Shown here: in pieces, positions 42,558-51,740 of the stretch
Layout of the letters: every line of letters starts with the position of its first letter
Position numbering within the stretch: the stretch's first letter is position 1
NCBI RefSeq assembly: GCF_002407185.1
Contig: NZ_CP023563.1
Location: 1,178,001-1,242,000, forward strand
Length of the DNA: 64,000 nucleotides
Direction of reading: 5' to 3'
DNA from: Brachybacterium vulturis
GTDB taxonomy: Bacteria > Actinomycetota > Actinomycetes > Actinomycetales > Dermabacteraceae
The notes under the pieces: model-generated
Seen by the model: only the letters and a program-made list of their open reading frames with translations
Databases searched by the model: none
What the model was told of the DNA's origin: nothing
Position numbers and translations under genes: made by a program

Positions 42558-43553
42558 GTGCGCCGTTCCACCCCGCTCGTGCTCACCGGGGCCCTCCTGG
42601 TCCTCGGACTCACCTGCCTGCTCTCCCTGATGGTCGGCGCCCGCACCGTCTCCCCGAGCACCGTGGTGGAGGCGCTGCGCGCCTATGACGACTCCCTCAC
42701 CGACCACGTGGTGGTCCACTCGCGGCTGCTGCGCACTCTCGCCGGGATCGCCGTCGGCGGGGCACTGGCCGTGGCGGGCGCCGCGATGCAGGGGATGACC
42801 CGCAATCCGCTCGCCGATCCCGGGATCCTCGGGATCAATGCCGGGGCCACCACCGCCGTGGTGCTCGGGGTGTACCTCGCCGACGCCTCCCGGGTCGTCG
42901 AGCTCATGGGACTCGCCCTGCTCGGTGCCGCGCTGGGCACCGTCGCGGTCTACGCCGTCGCCTCCCTCGGCCGCGAGGGTGCCACCCCCGTCAAGCTGGC
43001 CCTGACCGGGGCCGCCCTCACCGCGGGCCTCGGCTCGGTGGTCAACGCCCTGGTGATGATCGATGACTCCTCTCTGGACCGGCTGCGCTTCTGGCAGGTC
43101 GGCACCCTCGGCGCCCGCAGCCTCGCGGACATCTCCGGGGTGGCGGCGCTGATGGCGGTCGGCGCCGTGGTGATCCTGCTGACCACCGGGGTGCTCAACG
43201 CCCTGGCGCTGGGGGACGACGCCGCGGTGGGTCTCGGGGTGAAGGTGGGCCGGGCCCGGGCACTGCTGGGCACGGCGGTCATCCTGCTGTGCGGTGCGGC
43301 CGTCGCGCTCGCCGGCCCCATCGGCTTCCTGGGCCTGGTGGTCCCGCACGCCGCTCGGCTGCTGCTCGGCGGCGACTACCGCCGGATCGTGCCGCTGTGC
43401 CTGCTGGGCGGCCCGGTGCTGCTCCTGCTCGCCGATACCGCGGGCCGAGTGATCGCCCCGCCCGCCGAGGTGCAGGTGGGCGTGATGACGGCCCTGGTGG
43501 GCGTGCCCGTGTTCATCGTCCTCATCCGCAGCCGACGGCAGGTGGGACTGTGA
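42558..43553 (+). CDS. Iron-siderophore ABC permease (FecCD family), first subunit
   Basis: A 331-residue FecCD permease with about ten transmembrane helices. Family motifs are RLLRTLAGIAVGGALAVAGAAMQGMTRNPLADPGILGINAGA and, near the C-terminus, GPIGFLGLVVPHAARLLLGGDYRRIVP, the region that meets the ATPase. GTG 42558 follows the binding-protein stop by 9 bp, and the stop overlaps the next permease start by four bases. Confidence 0.93.
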   Translation: MRRSTPLVLTGALLVLGLTCLLSLMVGARTVSPSTVVEALRAYDDSLTDHVVVHSRLLRTLAGIAVGGALAVAGAAMQGMTRNPLADPGILGINAGATTAVVLGVYLADASRVVELMGLALLGAALGTVAVYAVASLGREGATPVKLALTGAALTAGLGSVVNALVMIDDSSLDRLRFWQVGTLGARSLADISGVAALMAVGAVVILLTTGVLNALALGDDAAVGLGVKVGRARALLGTAVILLCGAAVALAGPIGFLGLVVPHAARLLLGGDYRRIVPLCLLGGPVLLLLADTAGRVIAPPAEVQVGVMTALVGVPVFIVLIRSRRQVGL

Positions 43554-44593
43554 GCGCCGCCGCTGCTCCCGCGTCGCGAGCTCGCACGCCGCGCAGCCGC
43601 CGCGCCCTCCTGGTGGCGACGGCCGCCGGTCCGCTGCTGCTTGCGCTCATCGCCGTGCGGGTGCTGGTGGGCACCCCGATGGTCCCGCTGGATCTCGCCG
43701 TCCGGGCGCTCAGCGGCGAGGACATCCCCGGGTACTCCTTCATCGTGATGGACCTCCGCCTGCCCACCGCGGTGGTCGCGCTGCTGGCGGGCGTCGCCTT
43801 CGGGCTCTCCGGCACGGTCTTCCAGACCCTGCTGCGCAACCCGCTGGCCAGCCCCGACGTGATCGGCGTGACCCTCGGCTCCTCGGCCGGAGCGGTGATC
43901 GCGATGGCGTTCTTCCAGGCCGACGGCCGCACCCTGTTCTGGTGCGCGCTGCTGGGCGGCCTGGCCACCGCCGCGCTCCTGCTGGCCGTGGCCGGGATGG
44001 GCGGACCGGGGTCCTCCGGTGGTGCGGACAACCGCTTCGTGCTGGTCGGGATCGGGGTCGCCGCCGCCCTCGGCGCACTCATCTCCTACCTGCTGACCCG
44101 GCTGTCGCTGCAGTCGGCGGGTGATGCCCTCCACTGGATGATCGGCTCCCTCTCCTCCTCCACCTGGGACCGGGCGGCGGTGCTGGCCGGTGCCCTGGTG
44201 GTGCTGATCCCGGTCCTCGCCCTGCTGGTGACGCGCCTGCGGATCCTGCAGCTGGGTGACGACACCGCCACCAGCCTGGGACTGCCCGTGCCCCGCACCC
44301 GGGTCGCGCTGATCCTGGTGGCGGTGACGCTGAGCGCCCTCACCGTCGCCGTCACCGGACCGCTCTCCTTCGTGGCGTTCCTCGCCGGACCGATCGCGCA
44401 GCGGCTCGCGGGCCGCCCCAGCTTCCCGCTCGCCGCCGCGGTCGGCGCCGTGATCGTGCTGCTGGCCGACATCGCTGGGCAGAACCTCTTCGGCGGCACC
44501 GAGCTGCCCGCCGGGGTGGTCACCGGCGCGCTCGGCGCCCCGTTCCTGATGTGGATGCTCATCCGTACCCCGACCTCCGGATCCGGAAGGTGA
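43550..44593 (+). CDS. Iron-siderophore ABC permease (FecCD family), second subunit
   Basis: A 347-residue FecCD permease forming a heterodimer with the preceding subunit. RLPTAVVALLAGVAFGLSGTVFQTLLRNPLASPDVIGVTLGSSAGA is the family's first signature, and GPLSFVAFLAGPIAQRLAG corresponds to the ATPase-contact loop. GTG 43550 overlaps the previous stop (GTGA). The frame is open further upstream inside the first permease gene but is not coding-like there. Confidence 0.93.
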   Translation: MSAAAAPASRARTPRSRRALLVATAAGPLLLALIAVRVLVGTPMVPLDLAVRALSGEDIPGYSFIVMDLRLPTAVVALLAGVAFGLSGTVFQTLLRNPLASPDVIGVTLGSSAGAVIAMAFFQADGRTLFWCALLGGLATAALLLAVAGMGGPGSSGGADNRFVLVGIGVAAALGALISYLLTRLSLQSAGDALHWMIGSLSSSTWDRAAVLAGALVVLIPVLALLVTRLRILQLGDDTATSLGLPVPRTRVALILVAVTLSALTVAVTGPLSFVAFLAGPIAQRLAGRPSFPLAAAVGAVIVLLADIAGQNLFGGTELPAGVVTGALGAPFLMWMLIRTPTSGSGR

Positions 44594-44603
44594 CCTCACG
44601 ACC

Positions 44604-46466
44604 ATGGCACTGATCGAAGCCCAGCACCTGCACCTGGCGTACGACCGTCGGGAGATCGTCCGCGACCTCAGCCTGGCGCTGCCCGAGGGGCGGATCACGA
44701 TCATCGTGGGCGCCAACGGCAGCGGCAAGTCGACCCTGCTGCGCGGCATGTCCCGCCTGCTCACCCCCAAGAGCGGCGGGGTCCTGCTGGACGGCCGCGA
44801 CCTCCACTCCCTGCGCGGGAAGGAGCTCGCCCGGCGGCTCGGGCTGCTGCCGCAGTCCCCGCTCGCGCCCGACGGGGTGACCGTGCGCGAGCTGGTCTCG
44901 CGCGGCCGCTTCCCCCATCAAGGGCTGATCCCCCAGTGGACCGAGCAGGACGAGCGGGCGGTGGCCGAGGCGCTCGCCGCCACCCGCACCGACGCCCTGC
45001 AGGAGCGGCTGCTGGAGGAGCTCTCCGGCGGGCAGCGGCAACGGGTGTGGATCGCGATGGCGCTCGCCCAGCAGACCGAGGTGCTGCTGCTGGACGAGCC
45101 CACCACTTTCCTCGACGTCACCCACCAGCTCGAGGTGCTCGACGTGGTCCGCGACCTGAATCGTGAGCGCGGCACCACCGTCGGCATCGTGCTGCACGAC
45201 CTCAACCTCGCCGCCCGCTACGCCGATCACCTGGTCGCCGTCCGCGCCGGCGAGATCCACTCCCAGGGCACCCCGGCCGAGGTCATCACCGCGCAGATGG
45301 CCCACGAGGTCTTCGCCCTGGACGCCCACATCGCCCCCGACCCCGTCACCGGCAGCCCGATGGTGCTGCCCCGCAGACGGGACCGCACACCCTCACCCCA
45401 CCACCACGAGGAGGACCCCGTGTCCACCACCACCGACACCGCCGCGCTCGTGCCCGCCCTCGAGCACTCCAGCACGCTCGCCTTCGAGCTCACCGTCGCC
45501 GCCCGCCGCCCGCTCGGCCCGTCCCTGGTGCGCTTCACCTTCACCAGCGCCGACCTCGAGCACTTCGGGACCAACTCCCACCCACTGGACCTGCGGGTGA
45601 AGCTGATCATCCCCGGGCCGCAGGCGAGCGCCGACCACTTCGCCCCGGTGCGCCCCGAGGGCCACCTGGACCCCGCCACCCATGCCCAGTGGTACCGCGA
45701 CTGGCTGCAGATCGATCCCGCCGACCGCGGCTGGATGCGCACCTACACCGTGCGCGAGCACCGCGCCGCCGGGCATCCCGGCAACCTCTCCGCGCAGCCG
45801 GAGATCGACATCGACGTGGTGCTGCACCTGGACCCGGTCGAGCAGCCCGGCCAGGGGGTCGCGGCGCGCTGGGCCCGTGACGCGCAGGTGGGGGACACCG
45901 TCTCCCTGCTCGGCCCCAACCGCCACCTGGTGGGCCCCGACTACGGCGGGATCGAGTTCCGCCCCGGCACCGCCCGCACCGTGCTGCTGGTGGGCGACGA
46001 GACCGCGGTGCCCGCCGTCGGCTCGATCCTCGAGGCGCTGCCCGCCTCGATCAGCGGCCATGCTCTGCTGGAGGTGCCCGAGGCCGGTGACGCCCAGCAG
46101 CTGCTGAGCCGCTCCGGGGTGCAGGTGACCTGGCTGCCGCGCGAGGGACGGCCGCACGGGGAGCTGCTCGACGCCGCCGTGCGGCGCCTGATGAGCGAGA
46201 ACAACGCCCAGGCGTTCCGCGACGCCGCGGCCGACGGCCCCGCGGACGATGGCCGCGCGGCGACGCACGAGGAGCTGGAGGACGTCGACATCGACGAGAC
46301 CATCCTGTGGGAGACCACCACCGGCCACGGCGCGTTCTACGCCTGGCTCGCCGGAGAGGCCGGAGCGATCAAGAGCCTGCGCCGGCACCTGGTCAGCGAG
46401 CTGGGGCTGGACCGCAAGCAGGTCTCGTTCATGGGGTACTGGCGGCAGGGGCGCGCCGAGCACTGA
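44604..46466 (+). CDS. ABC ATPase fused to a siderophore-interacting (ferric reductase) protein
   Basis: A 620-residue fusion. Residues 1-265 are a FepC-type ATPase: Walker A GANGSGKST (36-44), signature LSGGQRQR (140-147), Walker B LLLDEPT (161-167) and the H-loop in VLHDLN. Residues about 285-620 are a siderophore-interacting protein: an FAD-binding ferredoxin-reductase barrel with RTYTVREHR, a NAD(P)H lobe (VLLVGDETAVPA) and the C-terminal YWRQGR mark. Import energy and cytosolic iron release by siderophore reduction are thus in one chain. At the junction GAGGAGG lies 5 nt before an in-frame GTG (45420), so the SIP half could also be made alone. No stop codon separates them. Confidence 0.9.
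   Translation: MALIEAQHLHLAYDRREIVRDLSLALPEGRITIIVGANGSGKSTLLRGMSRLLTPKSGGVLLDGRDLHSLRGKELARRLGLLPQSPLAPDGVTVRELVSRGRFPHQGLIPQWTEQDERAVAEALAATRTDALQERLLEELSGGQRQRVWIAMALAQQTEVLLLDEPTTFLDVTHQLEVLDVVRDLNRERGTTVGIVLHDLNLAARYADHLVAVRAGEIHSQGTPAEVITAQMAHEVFALDAHIAPDPVTGSPMVLPRRRDRTPSPHHHEEDPVSTTTDTAALVPALEHSSTLAFELTVAARRPLGPSLVRFTFTSADLEHFGTNSHPLDLRVKLIIPGPQASADHFAPVRPEGHLDPATHAQWYRDWLQIDPADRGWMRTYTVREHRAAGHPGNLSAQPEIDIDVVLHLDPVEQPGQGVAARWARDAQVGDTVSLLGPNRHLVGPDYGGIEFRPGTARTVLLVGDETAVPAVGSILEALPASISGHALLEVPEAGDAQQLLSRSGVQVTWLPREGRPHGELLDAAVRRLMSENNAQAFRDAAADGPADDGRAATHEELEDVDIDETILWETTTGHGAFYAWLAGEAGAIKSLRRHLVSELGLDRKQVSFMGYWRQGRAEH
45408..45422 (+). promoter_or_regulatory. Internal ribosome binding site and GTG at the ATPase-SIP junction
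   Basis: GAGGAGG (45408-45414) is an almost perfect anti-16S match, spaced 5 nt from GTG 45420-45422, which starts VSTTTDTAALVPALEHSS. A separate 348-residue SIP would begin here. It looks like the relic of two formerly separate genes whose stop codon was lost, or it is a working dual start. Confidence 0.7.
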
Positions 46467-46567
46467 GGCGGTCCCGGGGCTGACGGGAGCGCAGCGGGGG
46501 CCTGAATGCGGTGAGGCCGCTCGACCGCTGCGACGTCAGGTCTCCGACGATCTCAGCGGTGACGACC

Positions 46568-48439
46568 TCAGTGATCGCCGTTCTGCTCGTCGAGCTCGAA
46601 GGCGGCCTCTCCGTCCTCCGCGCCTCCCGCAGCACCCGAGTCCGCACTCTCGTCAGCGGAGCGTCCTGCGCCCCCGTTCGCTTCCTCGTCGATCTGCGCG
46701 CCCAGAGCGGTGACAGGCTTGCGCTCGATCCTGACCACATGCCGTGCGGCATCGAGGAAGGCGTCCGCGTAGTTCTCCGGTGCGAACGGACCGAGGTAGT
46801 ACTCGCGGGTGGACATGCGCTGGTCGGCCTTGGAATCGGAGATCAGCAGCTCGTCGAGCGCTGCGTCGAGGTTCTCCAGGTCCCGGGTGATGACGTACGC
46901 CGAGCGTGCCAGCGGGAACGCCTGCTCGAACTCGGCGACGGTCGAGGTCATCGTGACCAGGCCGTACGGCTTCCCCGAGTACAGGAAGTCGGGGACCACC
47001 GAGGAGACGTCGGAGATCATCGCATCAGCGATGTTGAAGCAGCCGAAGGCGTCCAGTTCCTTCTCCGCCGGGGCCCTGTACAGATGGTTCCGACCGCTGG
47101 CCTGCGCATCCTCTTCGAGAAGTCGGTGGATCTCGCGGATGTTCGCCTTCGCCTCCGAGTTGCGGTAGCTGAAGGGATGGGGCCGGAACACGACCGTCCT
47201 CCCGCGTGCGAGCAGCGCCTGCACGATATCCGGGCCCACGGGGAGGGACCCGTAGTTGGTATCGGCGTAGTGCCCCTCCCAGGTGGGAGCGTAGAGCACC
47301 GTGCTGATCGGGACGTTCTGCGGTCCCTGCTGCTGGACCGTCTCGACCTGGGGCCGTCCGACGATCGTGAACTTCTCCGACGGGATGTGGACGCCGTTGT
47401 TCTCGTAGCGGTCGATGGCGGCCTGTCCGGCGACGAAGATCCGGTCGTAGAGCGCGGTCACAGGATTGAAGCTCGAGGCCTTGTCGCTGTCTCCGTGCAG
47501 CAGCTGCACATGGGTCAGGTGGGGATAGCGCACCAGGTGGACATTGGGTGCGGAGTTGTTCACGTAGAACGCGGTGGTCATCTGCGGCGTCACGACGTCG
47601 TCCAGCTGCCAGATGTTGGTGCGGACCACGACGGGGGCGTCGGTGAGCGCCGAGATCTCCCGGAACGCCGAGGTGCGACGCAGCACGACGATGAACCTCT
47701 CCCCGATCTGCTCGAGATGTGTGATCCACATGCCGATCTGGTACGCGGATCCGGCGGGCACCCCGTAATAGAGGATGAACCGCGGATCGTAGGCTTCCAC
47801 GGCCTCGTACAGCCCGTTGTCCGAGTCCACCGAGTCACGGATGCGCCGGAAGGAGTCCAGTGCGGAAGCGCCGGCCAGGAGCAGAGCGAGCACGGGCAGG
47901 ATGATCAGCGCCCAGGCGGGCACACGCGCCAGCAGCAGGATGGTCGCCAGCGCGGTGACCGAGAGATCGACGACCAGCAGGAGGTTCACCGGATACTTCG
48001 GCCCACGAGTGTCCTGGATGCCCGGCAGGTTGCTCACCCGCAGCTTGCGGCCGGGTGCGACGCGGGTGACGACCAGTTCGGCGAGCGGGAGCAGAGAGAA
48101 CAGGGCGACAGCGATCCACCCCACGGGGCCCGCAGCACCCTGAGCCCAGGCGACGCCGAGCGGAAGCAGCCCCAGCAGGAGGCGGATTCCGTGCTCACCG
48201 GCCAGACCCGTGCGGGTCACGTGCTGGCGGAGGCGACGGACCCCGCGCCGGAGCAGGACGAACAGCGGATAGATCGCCGGGAGCACCGCGAGGAACGGGG
48301 GAAGACCCGCAGCCAGCAGCACCAGCGGCAGGAACGCGAAGATGGTCTGCGTCAGTCGACGGCGCAGGCTCCTCATCCGTGCCCAGGGCACGGACATGCG
48401 GTGGCCTGATCCGGTCGCCGGACTCGCAGTCTGACTCAT
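46568..48439 (-). CDS. CDP-glycerol/ribitol phosphotransferase family membrane protein (teichoic acid polymerase-like)
   Basis: A 623-residue protein. The N-terminal 200 residues contain about five membrane segments. The C-terminal 380 residues are a CDP-glycerol glycerophosphotransferase-type domain with the hallmark sites VQLLHGDSDKASS, FVAGQAAIDRY, VLYAPTWEG, FRPHPFSYR and MISDVSSVVPDFLYSGKP. The His of RPHP and the Ser/Asp of SDVSS contact the CDP-polyol in TagF. It probably extends a poly(polyol phosphate) wall polymer; ribitol is favoured by the CDP-ribitol genes nearby. The last 50 residues are an acidic tail. It is divergent from a paralogue at 48837. Confidence 0.85.
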   Translation of the reverse strand: MSQTASPATGSGHRMSVPWARMRSLRRRLTQTIFAFLPLVLLAAGLPPFLAVLPAIYPLFVLLRRGVRRLRQHVTRTGLAGEHGIRLLLGLLPLGVAWAQGAAGPVGWIAVALFSLLPLAELVVTRVAPGRKLRVSNLPGIQDTRGPKYPVNLLLVVDLSVTALATILLLARVPAWALIILPVLALLLAGASALDSFRRIRDSVDSDNGLYEAVEAYDPRFILYYGVPAGSAYQIGMWITHLEQIGERFIVVLRRTSAFREISALTDAPVVVRTNIWQLDDVVTPQMTTAFYVNNSAPNVHLVRYPHLTHVQLLHGDSDKASSFNPVTALYDRIFVAGQAAIDRYENNGVHIPSEKFTIVGRPQVETVQQQGPQNVPISTVLYAPTWEGHYADTNYGSLPVGPDIVQALLARGRTVVFRPHPFSYRNSEAKANIREIHRLLEEDAQASGRNHLYRAPAEKELDAFGCFNIADAMISDVSSVVPDFLYSGKPYGLVTMTSTVAEFEQAFPLARSAYVITRDLENLDAALDELLISDSKADQRMSTREYYLGPFAPENYADAFLDAARHVVRIERKPVTALGAQIDEEANGGAGRSADESADSGAAGGAEDGEAAFELDEQNGDH

Positions 48440-48836
48440 CTGCTCTCTGCTCCTTCACTGGTGGGGCGATGCCGAACGGGGTGATCCGAGGAGTGCTGGG
48501 CACGGGACTCGGGGAGGCCCTGAGGTGGACGCGGCTCGCCTGCTGCGGGGCTACTCTACTGAGCGCTGCCGCCCTATCGGGACATATGCGCCCACGATGT
48601 CGTCGGGGCTGCCCTGCAGGGTCGCCGAGTCCGTCTCCGGGCGGACCCCGGCAGGCCTCCTGCGGGCGGCTTCTGCGGCGCGAGTGCGCTGCCTCACGTC
48701 GAGCACCCGGCTCCTGTCCACACCGCTGGCGGAAACGTGCCACGGGCCCGGGGCGATGGCGGGGCGATATGGCAAGATCGAAAGCTCCCGACGCCGCCTC
48801 CGCCTGGCGTCCCCATCGCAGCACGAGGTAGGTCCA
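48440..48836. promoter_or_regulatory. 397-bp intergenic region between two divergent teichoic acid genes
   Basis: No convincing gene lies here. At 48552-48558 the heptamer TACTCTA reads as a -10 on both strands (TACTCT on +, TAGAGT on -). The minus reading would serve the gene starting at 48439 with a leader of about 105 nt. A second + strand A/T-rich spot, GATATGGCAAGATC, lies near 48766-48779, about 60 nt before GTG 48837, and may be the promoter of that gene. Short frames in this region are Arg/Pro-rich and judged non-coding. Confidence 0.4.
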
Positions 48837-50597
48837 GTGACATCGATCGGCATCGCCAAGATCGCGAGGATGCTGTCCGTCTGGCCCGTGATCGTCAACA
48901 CCCTTGCACTCATGGCGATGGTGGTCGCGCTCGCGCTGGATGACGCGCTCCTGACGGTGCTCGCAGCACTGCTCCCGCTGCTGATCATCGGGTGGCGGAA
49001 ACGGCGTGCCCTCGTCACGGCACGCGGGCGGGTCGGAGGTGTCAGTCGTTTTCTCACCGCTCGGTATCTTCTGCTCGCCACGGCCATGGTGCAGCTGCAT
49101 GACATCGGGCAGCTCGGTGGCACCGCGCTCGGTGCCTGCCTTCTGCTCGCTCTGGCCTGCGCCCTGGAGCCGGTGCTCCGGGCGCTGAGCAAGTACGCCG
49201 TCCCCTGTGCGGCCCATATGCCCGGAAGCGAGTCGCGCACCGGACCGGCCTTCCGCTATGGCATCGCCTTCCCGTTCAGCATGCTTTCGCTGCTGGTGAT
49301 CACCGTGGCGAGCCTTGCCCCGATGCCGCTGCTGCTCGCCGCGCTGCTGCTCACCGCCGTGACCGTCGTGGTGTTCGTCGCGGCGCTGCTCGACGTCGTG
49401 CGCGGCATCCAGGAGCGCCGGCATGACCAGGCGAATCTCCCTCAAGCCCTGGAGCGGATGGCTCCGGTCTTCTACGTCTATTGGCATGCTCCGCCGCGCT
49501 CCACGTTCCAGGTGACCATGTGGCTGCCTCACCTGGAACGTCTCGGTGTCCCGTTCGCGATCGTGGTCCGCACCGCCGGCACCTTCCGCCAGCTTCAGGG
49601 CGCGACGGCGCATCCGGTGATCCTGCGCCGCTCTCTGACCGACCTCGATGACCTGATCGTGCCGTCCGTGCGGGGCGTGTTCTACGTCAACAACGCGATG
49701 CGCAACAACCACATGGTGCGTTACTCGCAGCTGCTGCATATCCAACTTCTGCATGGAGAGTCCGACAAGGCCTCGAGCGCCACCCCGATCATCCGGATGT
49801 ACGACCGCGATTTCGTGGCCGGGCAGGCGGCGATCGACCGCTTCGAGAAGTTCGGCGTCGCGATGCCCCCCGAGATCTTCCGCATCGTGGGCCGCCCCCA
49901 GGTGGAGGATGTCGAGCCGGAGAGGGGCCTGATCCGCAACCTCACGGATGTCTCGGTGCTCTACGCCCCTACCTGGCTCGGCAACCAGACCGAGAGCAAC
50001 TACTCATCCCTCCGTGCCGGACCAGCAATTGTCCAGGGCTTGCTGGGACGAGGCTGCCGGGTCGTCTTCCGTCCGCATCCGTACAGCTCTCGCTCCCCGG
50101 AGCTGCGAGCCGCCTGTGAGGAGATCTGGACGCTGCTCGAGGCGGACGCGGCGCAGACCGGCCGCGAGCATCTGTACGGCGCCCACTCGGAACGGAAGAT
50201 GAGCGTGGTCGACTGCTTCAATGCCGCCGACGCGCTGATCTCCGACGTCTCCGCGGTGGTGGGCGACTTCCTCCATTCGGGCAAGCCCTTCGCCATGGTC
50301 TCGCCGCGCATCGCAGCGCAGGAGTTCACCGAGCAGTTCCCGATGGCGCGCGCCGCCTATGTGCTCGAAGCTGACGGCGCCGTTCCGCGCGCTCTTGGCA
50401 CCGTGCTCGACGAGCTGCTTCGCACCGATGCTCGCCGCGAGGAGCGCCATCGATGGGCGGCCTACTACCTCGGCGACTTCCCTCGTGAGACGTATGCGCA
50501 GCGGTTCGTGGAGGTGGCGCGGGATGAGCTCGGGTTGGGCGAGGATGTTCCCGCGCTCCCCGCCACGGAGCATCCCGGACCGGTCGCGCCCTCGTGA
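48837..50597 (+). CDS. CDP-glycerol/ribitol phosphotransferase family membrane protein (second copy)
   Basis: A 586-residue paralogue of the divergent gene product. Four to five N-terminal membrane segments (about residues 15-180) precede a phosphotransferase domain with IQLLHGESDKASS, DFVAGQAAIDRF, VLYAPTWLGN, FRPHPYSSRSP and ALISDVSAVVGDFLHSGKP. Here Glu replaces the Asp of HGDSDK. GTG 48837 is chosen because it starts the first hydrophobic helix and follows GAGGTAGG; the open frame upstream encodes Arg-rich noise. It likely adds polyol-phosphate units, or primes the chain, in wall teichoic acid synthesis on the inner membrane face. Confidence 0.82.
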   Translation: MTSIGIAKIARMLSVWPVIVNTLALMAMVVALALDDALLTVLAALLPLLIIGWRKRRALVTARGRVGGVSRFLTARYLLLATAMVQLHDIGQLGGTALGACLLLALACALEPVLRALSKYAVPCAAHMPGSESRTGPAFRYGIAFPFSMLSLLVITVASLAPMPLLLAALLLTAVTVVVFVAALLDVVRGIQERRHDQANLPQALERMAPVFYVYWHAPPRSTFQVTMWLPHLERLGVPFAIVVRTAGTFRQLQGATAHPVILRRSLTDLDDLIVPSVRGVFYVNNAMRNNHMVRYSQLLHIQLLHGESDKASSATPIIRMYDRDFVAGQAAIDRFEKFGVAMPPEIFRIVGRPQVEDVEPERGLIRNLTDVSVLYAPTWLGNQTESNYSSLRAGPAIVQGLLGRGCRVVFRPHPYSSRSPELRAACEEIWTLLEADAAQTGREHLYGAHSERKMSVVDCFNAADALISDVSAVVGDFLHSGKPFAMVSPRIAAQEFTEQFPMARAAYVLEADGAVPRALGTVLDELLRTDARREERHRWAAYYLGDFPRETYAQRFVEVARDELGLGEDVPALPATEHPGPVAPS

Positions 50598-50676
50598 GGC
50601 CGTGATCATGAGACGCGCCGTCACCGCGCTCCAGCGAGCTGGGTCACCGGTGCTGGGGCACGGGGGTGTGCCGTCG

Positions 50677-50682
50677 TAGAGT
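50677..50682 (+). promoter_or_regulatory. -10 element of the tagGH operon
   Basis: TAGAGT on the + strand lies about 110 nt before GTG 50793. The 195-bp gap between the upstream gene and tagG has no other clear hexamer. Confidence 0.4.
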
Positions 50683-50792
50683 GGACCGTCACGCGGATTG
50701 GCCGGCGACGGGGACCACGACGCCCTCGTCACCAGGACACCGTCCCGAGACCCGTGAGGTCGCAGGGTCCCGGCAAGATTGGAGCAGTCGTT

Positions 50793-51740
50793 GTGAGCGC
50801 AGGCGAGGCAGAACAGGCGGAGGCACCTCTGGTGCCACCGCCCTTGGGACGCGTCTTCGACGAGGCATCGGTAGCGGCCGCCGTCCAGGAGAACGACCTC
50901 GAGCAGATCGGTGTCCGTCCGCCGCTGATCCCGTACGTCGAAGAGCTGTGGCAGCGGCGCGCCTTCGTCCAGGTGCTCGCCTCGTCGAAGGCGGAGGCCG
51001 AGAACCAGAACACCTACCTCGGTCAGGTCTGGGCGCTGGTCTCACCGACCATCAATGCCTCGGTGTACGTGCTGATCTTCGGATTCCTGCTGAGTGTGGG
51101 GCGGGCCGGCATCGAGAACACCATCGCCTTCATCGTGGTCGGCGTGTTCATGTTCCGCTTCTTCGAGCGCTCGGTCATGGCCGGCGCGCATTCTCTGAAC
51201 AAGAACATGAATCTGGTGAGGTCCGTGAACTTCCCCCGGGCCGTGCTTCCGGCTGCGGGTGTGCTCGCCGAGCTGATGATGCTCGGGCCGGCCATCGTGG
51301 TCATGTGCGTGATCTCGTACGCCTCCGGGTTCTTGCCGATGTCCGGCAGGGTCACGCTCGACGCGTACTGGCTGCTGCTGGTGCCCGCGATCGTCCTGCT
51401 GTGGCTGTTCTCCACCGGGTGCGCCTTCATGGTCGCGCGCTGGGTGGCCATGACCCCGGATCTGGACAACCTGCTGCCACACTTCCTGAGGATCCTGATG
51501 TACGCGTCCGGCGTGATCTTCTCGGTGGAGAAGTACCTCGGCGAGTACAGCTGGGGATGGCTGCTGGAGTACCAGCCCGTGGCCGTGTACCTGTACCTGG
51601 TGCGGTCCTCGATCCTGGACGAGCCCGCGTACCCGCCGGATGCCACCATGTGGCTGATCGGTGTGGTCTGGGCGGTGCTGTTCGGTGTCGTCGGCTTCCT
51701 GATCTTCTGGAGCGGAGAGGAGAAGTACGGGCGTGACTGA
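50793..51740 (+). CDS. tagG: Teichoic acid ABC exporter permease (TagG/Wzm-type)
   Basis: A 315-residue ABC-2 permease with six membrane helices preceded by an amphipathic cytosolic helix and LWQRRAFVQVLASSKAEAENQNTYLGQVWALVSP, the usual N-terminal signature of polysaccharide and teichoic acid exporters. The loop SVNFPRAVLPAAGVLAEL is the ATPase-contact region. GTG 50793 has GGAG 8 nt upstream; an earlier GTG at 50754 is in frame but less likely. Together with TagH it flips the finished, lipid-linked polymer to the outside. The stop overlaps tagH by 8 bp. Confidence 0.9.
   Translation: MSAGEAEQAEAPLVPPPLGRVFDEASVAAAVQENDLEQIGVRPPLIPYVEELWQRRAFVQVLASSKAEAENQNTYLGQVWALVSPTINASVYVLIFGFLLSVGRAGIENTIAFIVVGVFMFRFFERSVMAGAHSLNKNMNLVRSVNFPRAVLPAAGVLAELMMLGPAIVVMCVISYASGFLPMSGRVTLDAYWLLLVPAIVLLWLFSTGCAFMVARWVAMTPDLDNLLPHFLRILMYASGVIFSVEKYLGEYSWGWLLEYQPVAVYLYLVRSSILDEPAYPPDATMWLIGVVWAVLFGVVGFLIFWSGEEKYGRD

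Noticed and set aside
48471-48836. Small + strand gene in the intergenic region before the second phosphotransferase
   Set aside because: Translated products are dominated by Arg, Pro and Ser and no ribosome site supports a start. It is better explained as promoter DNA.
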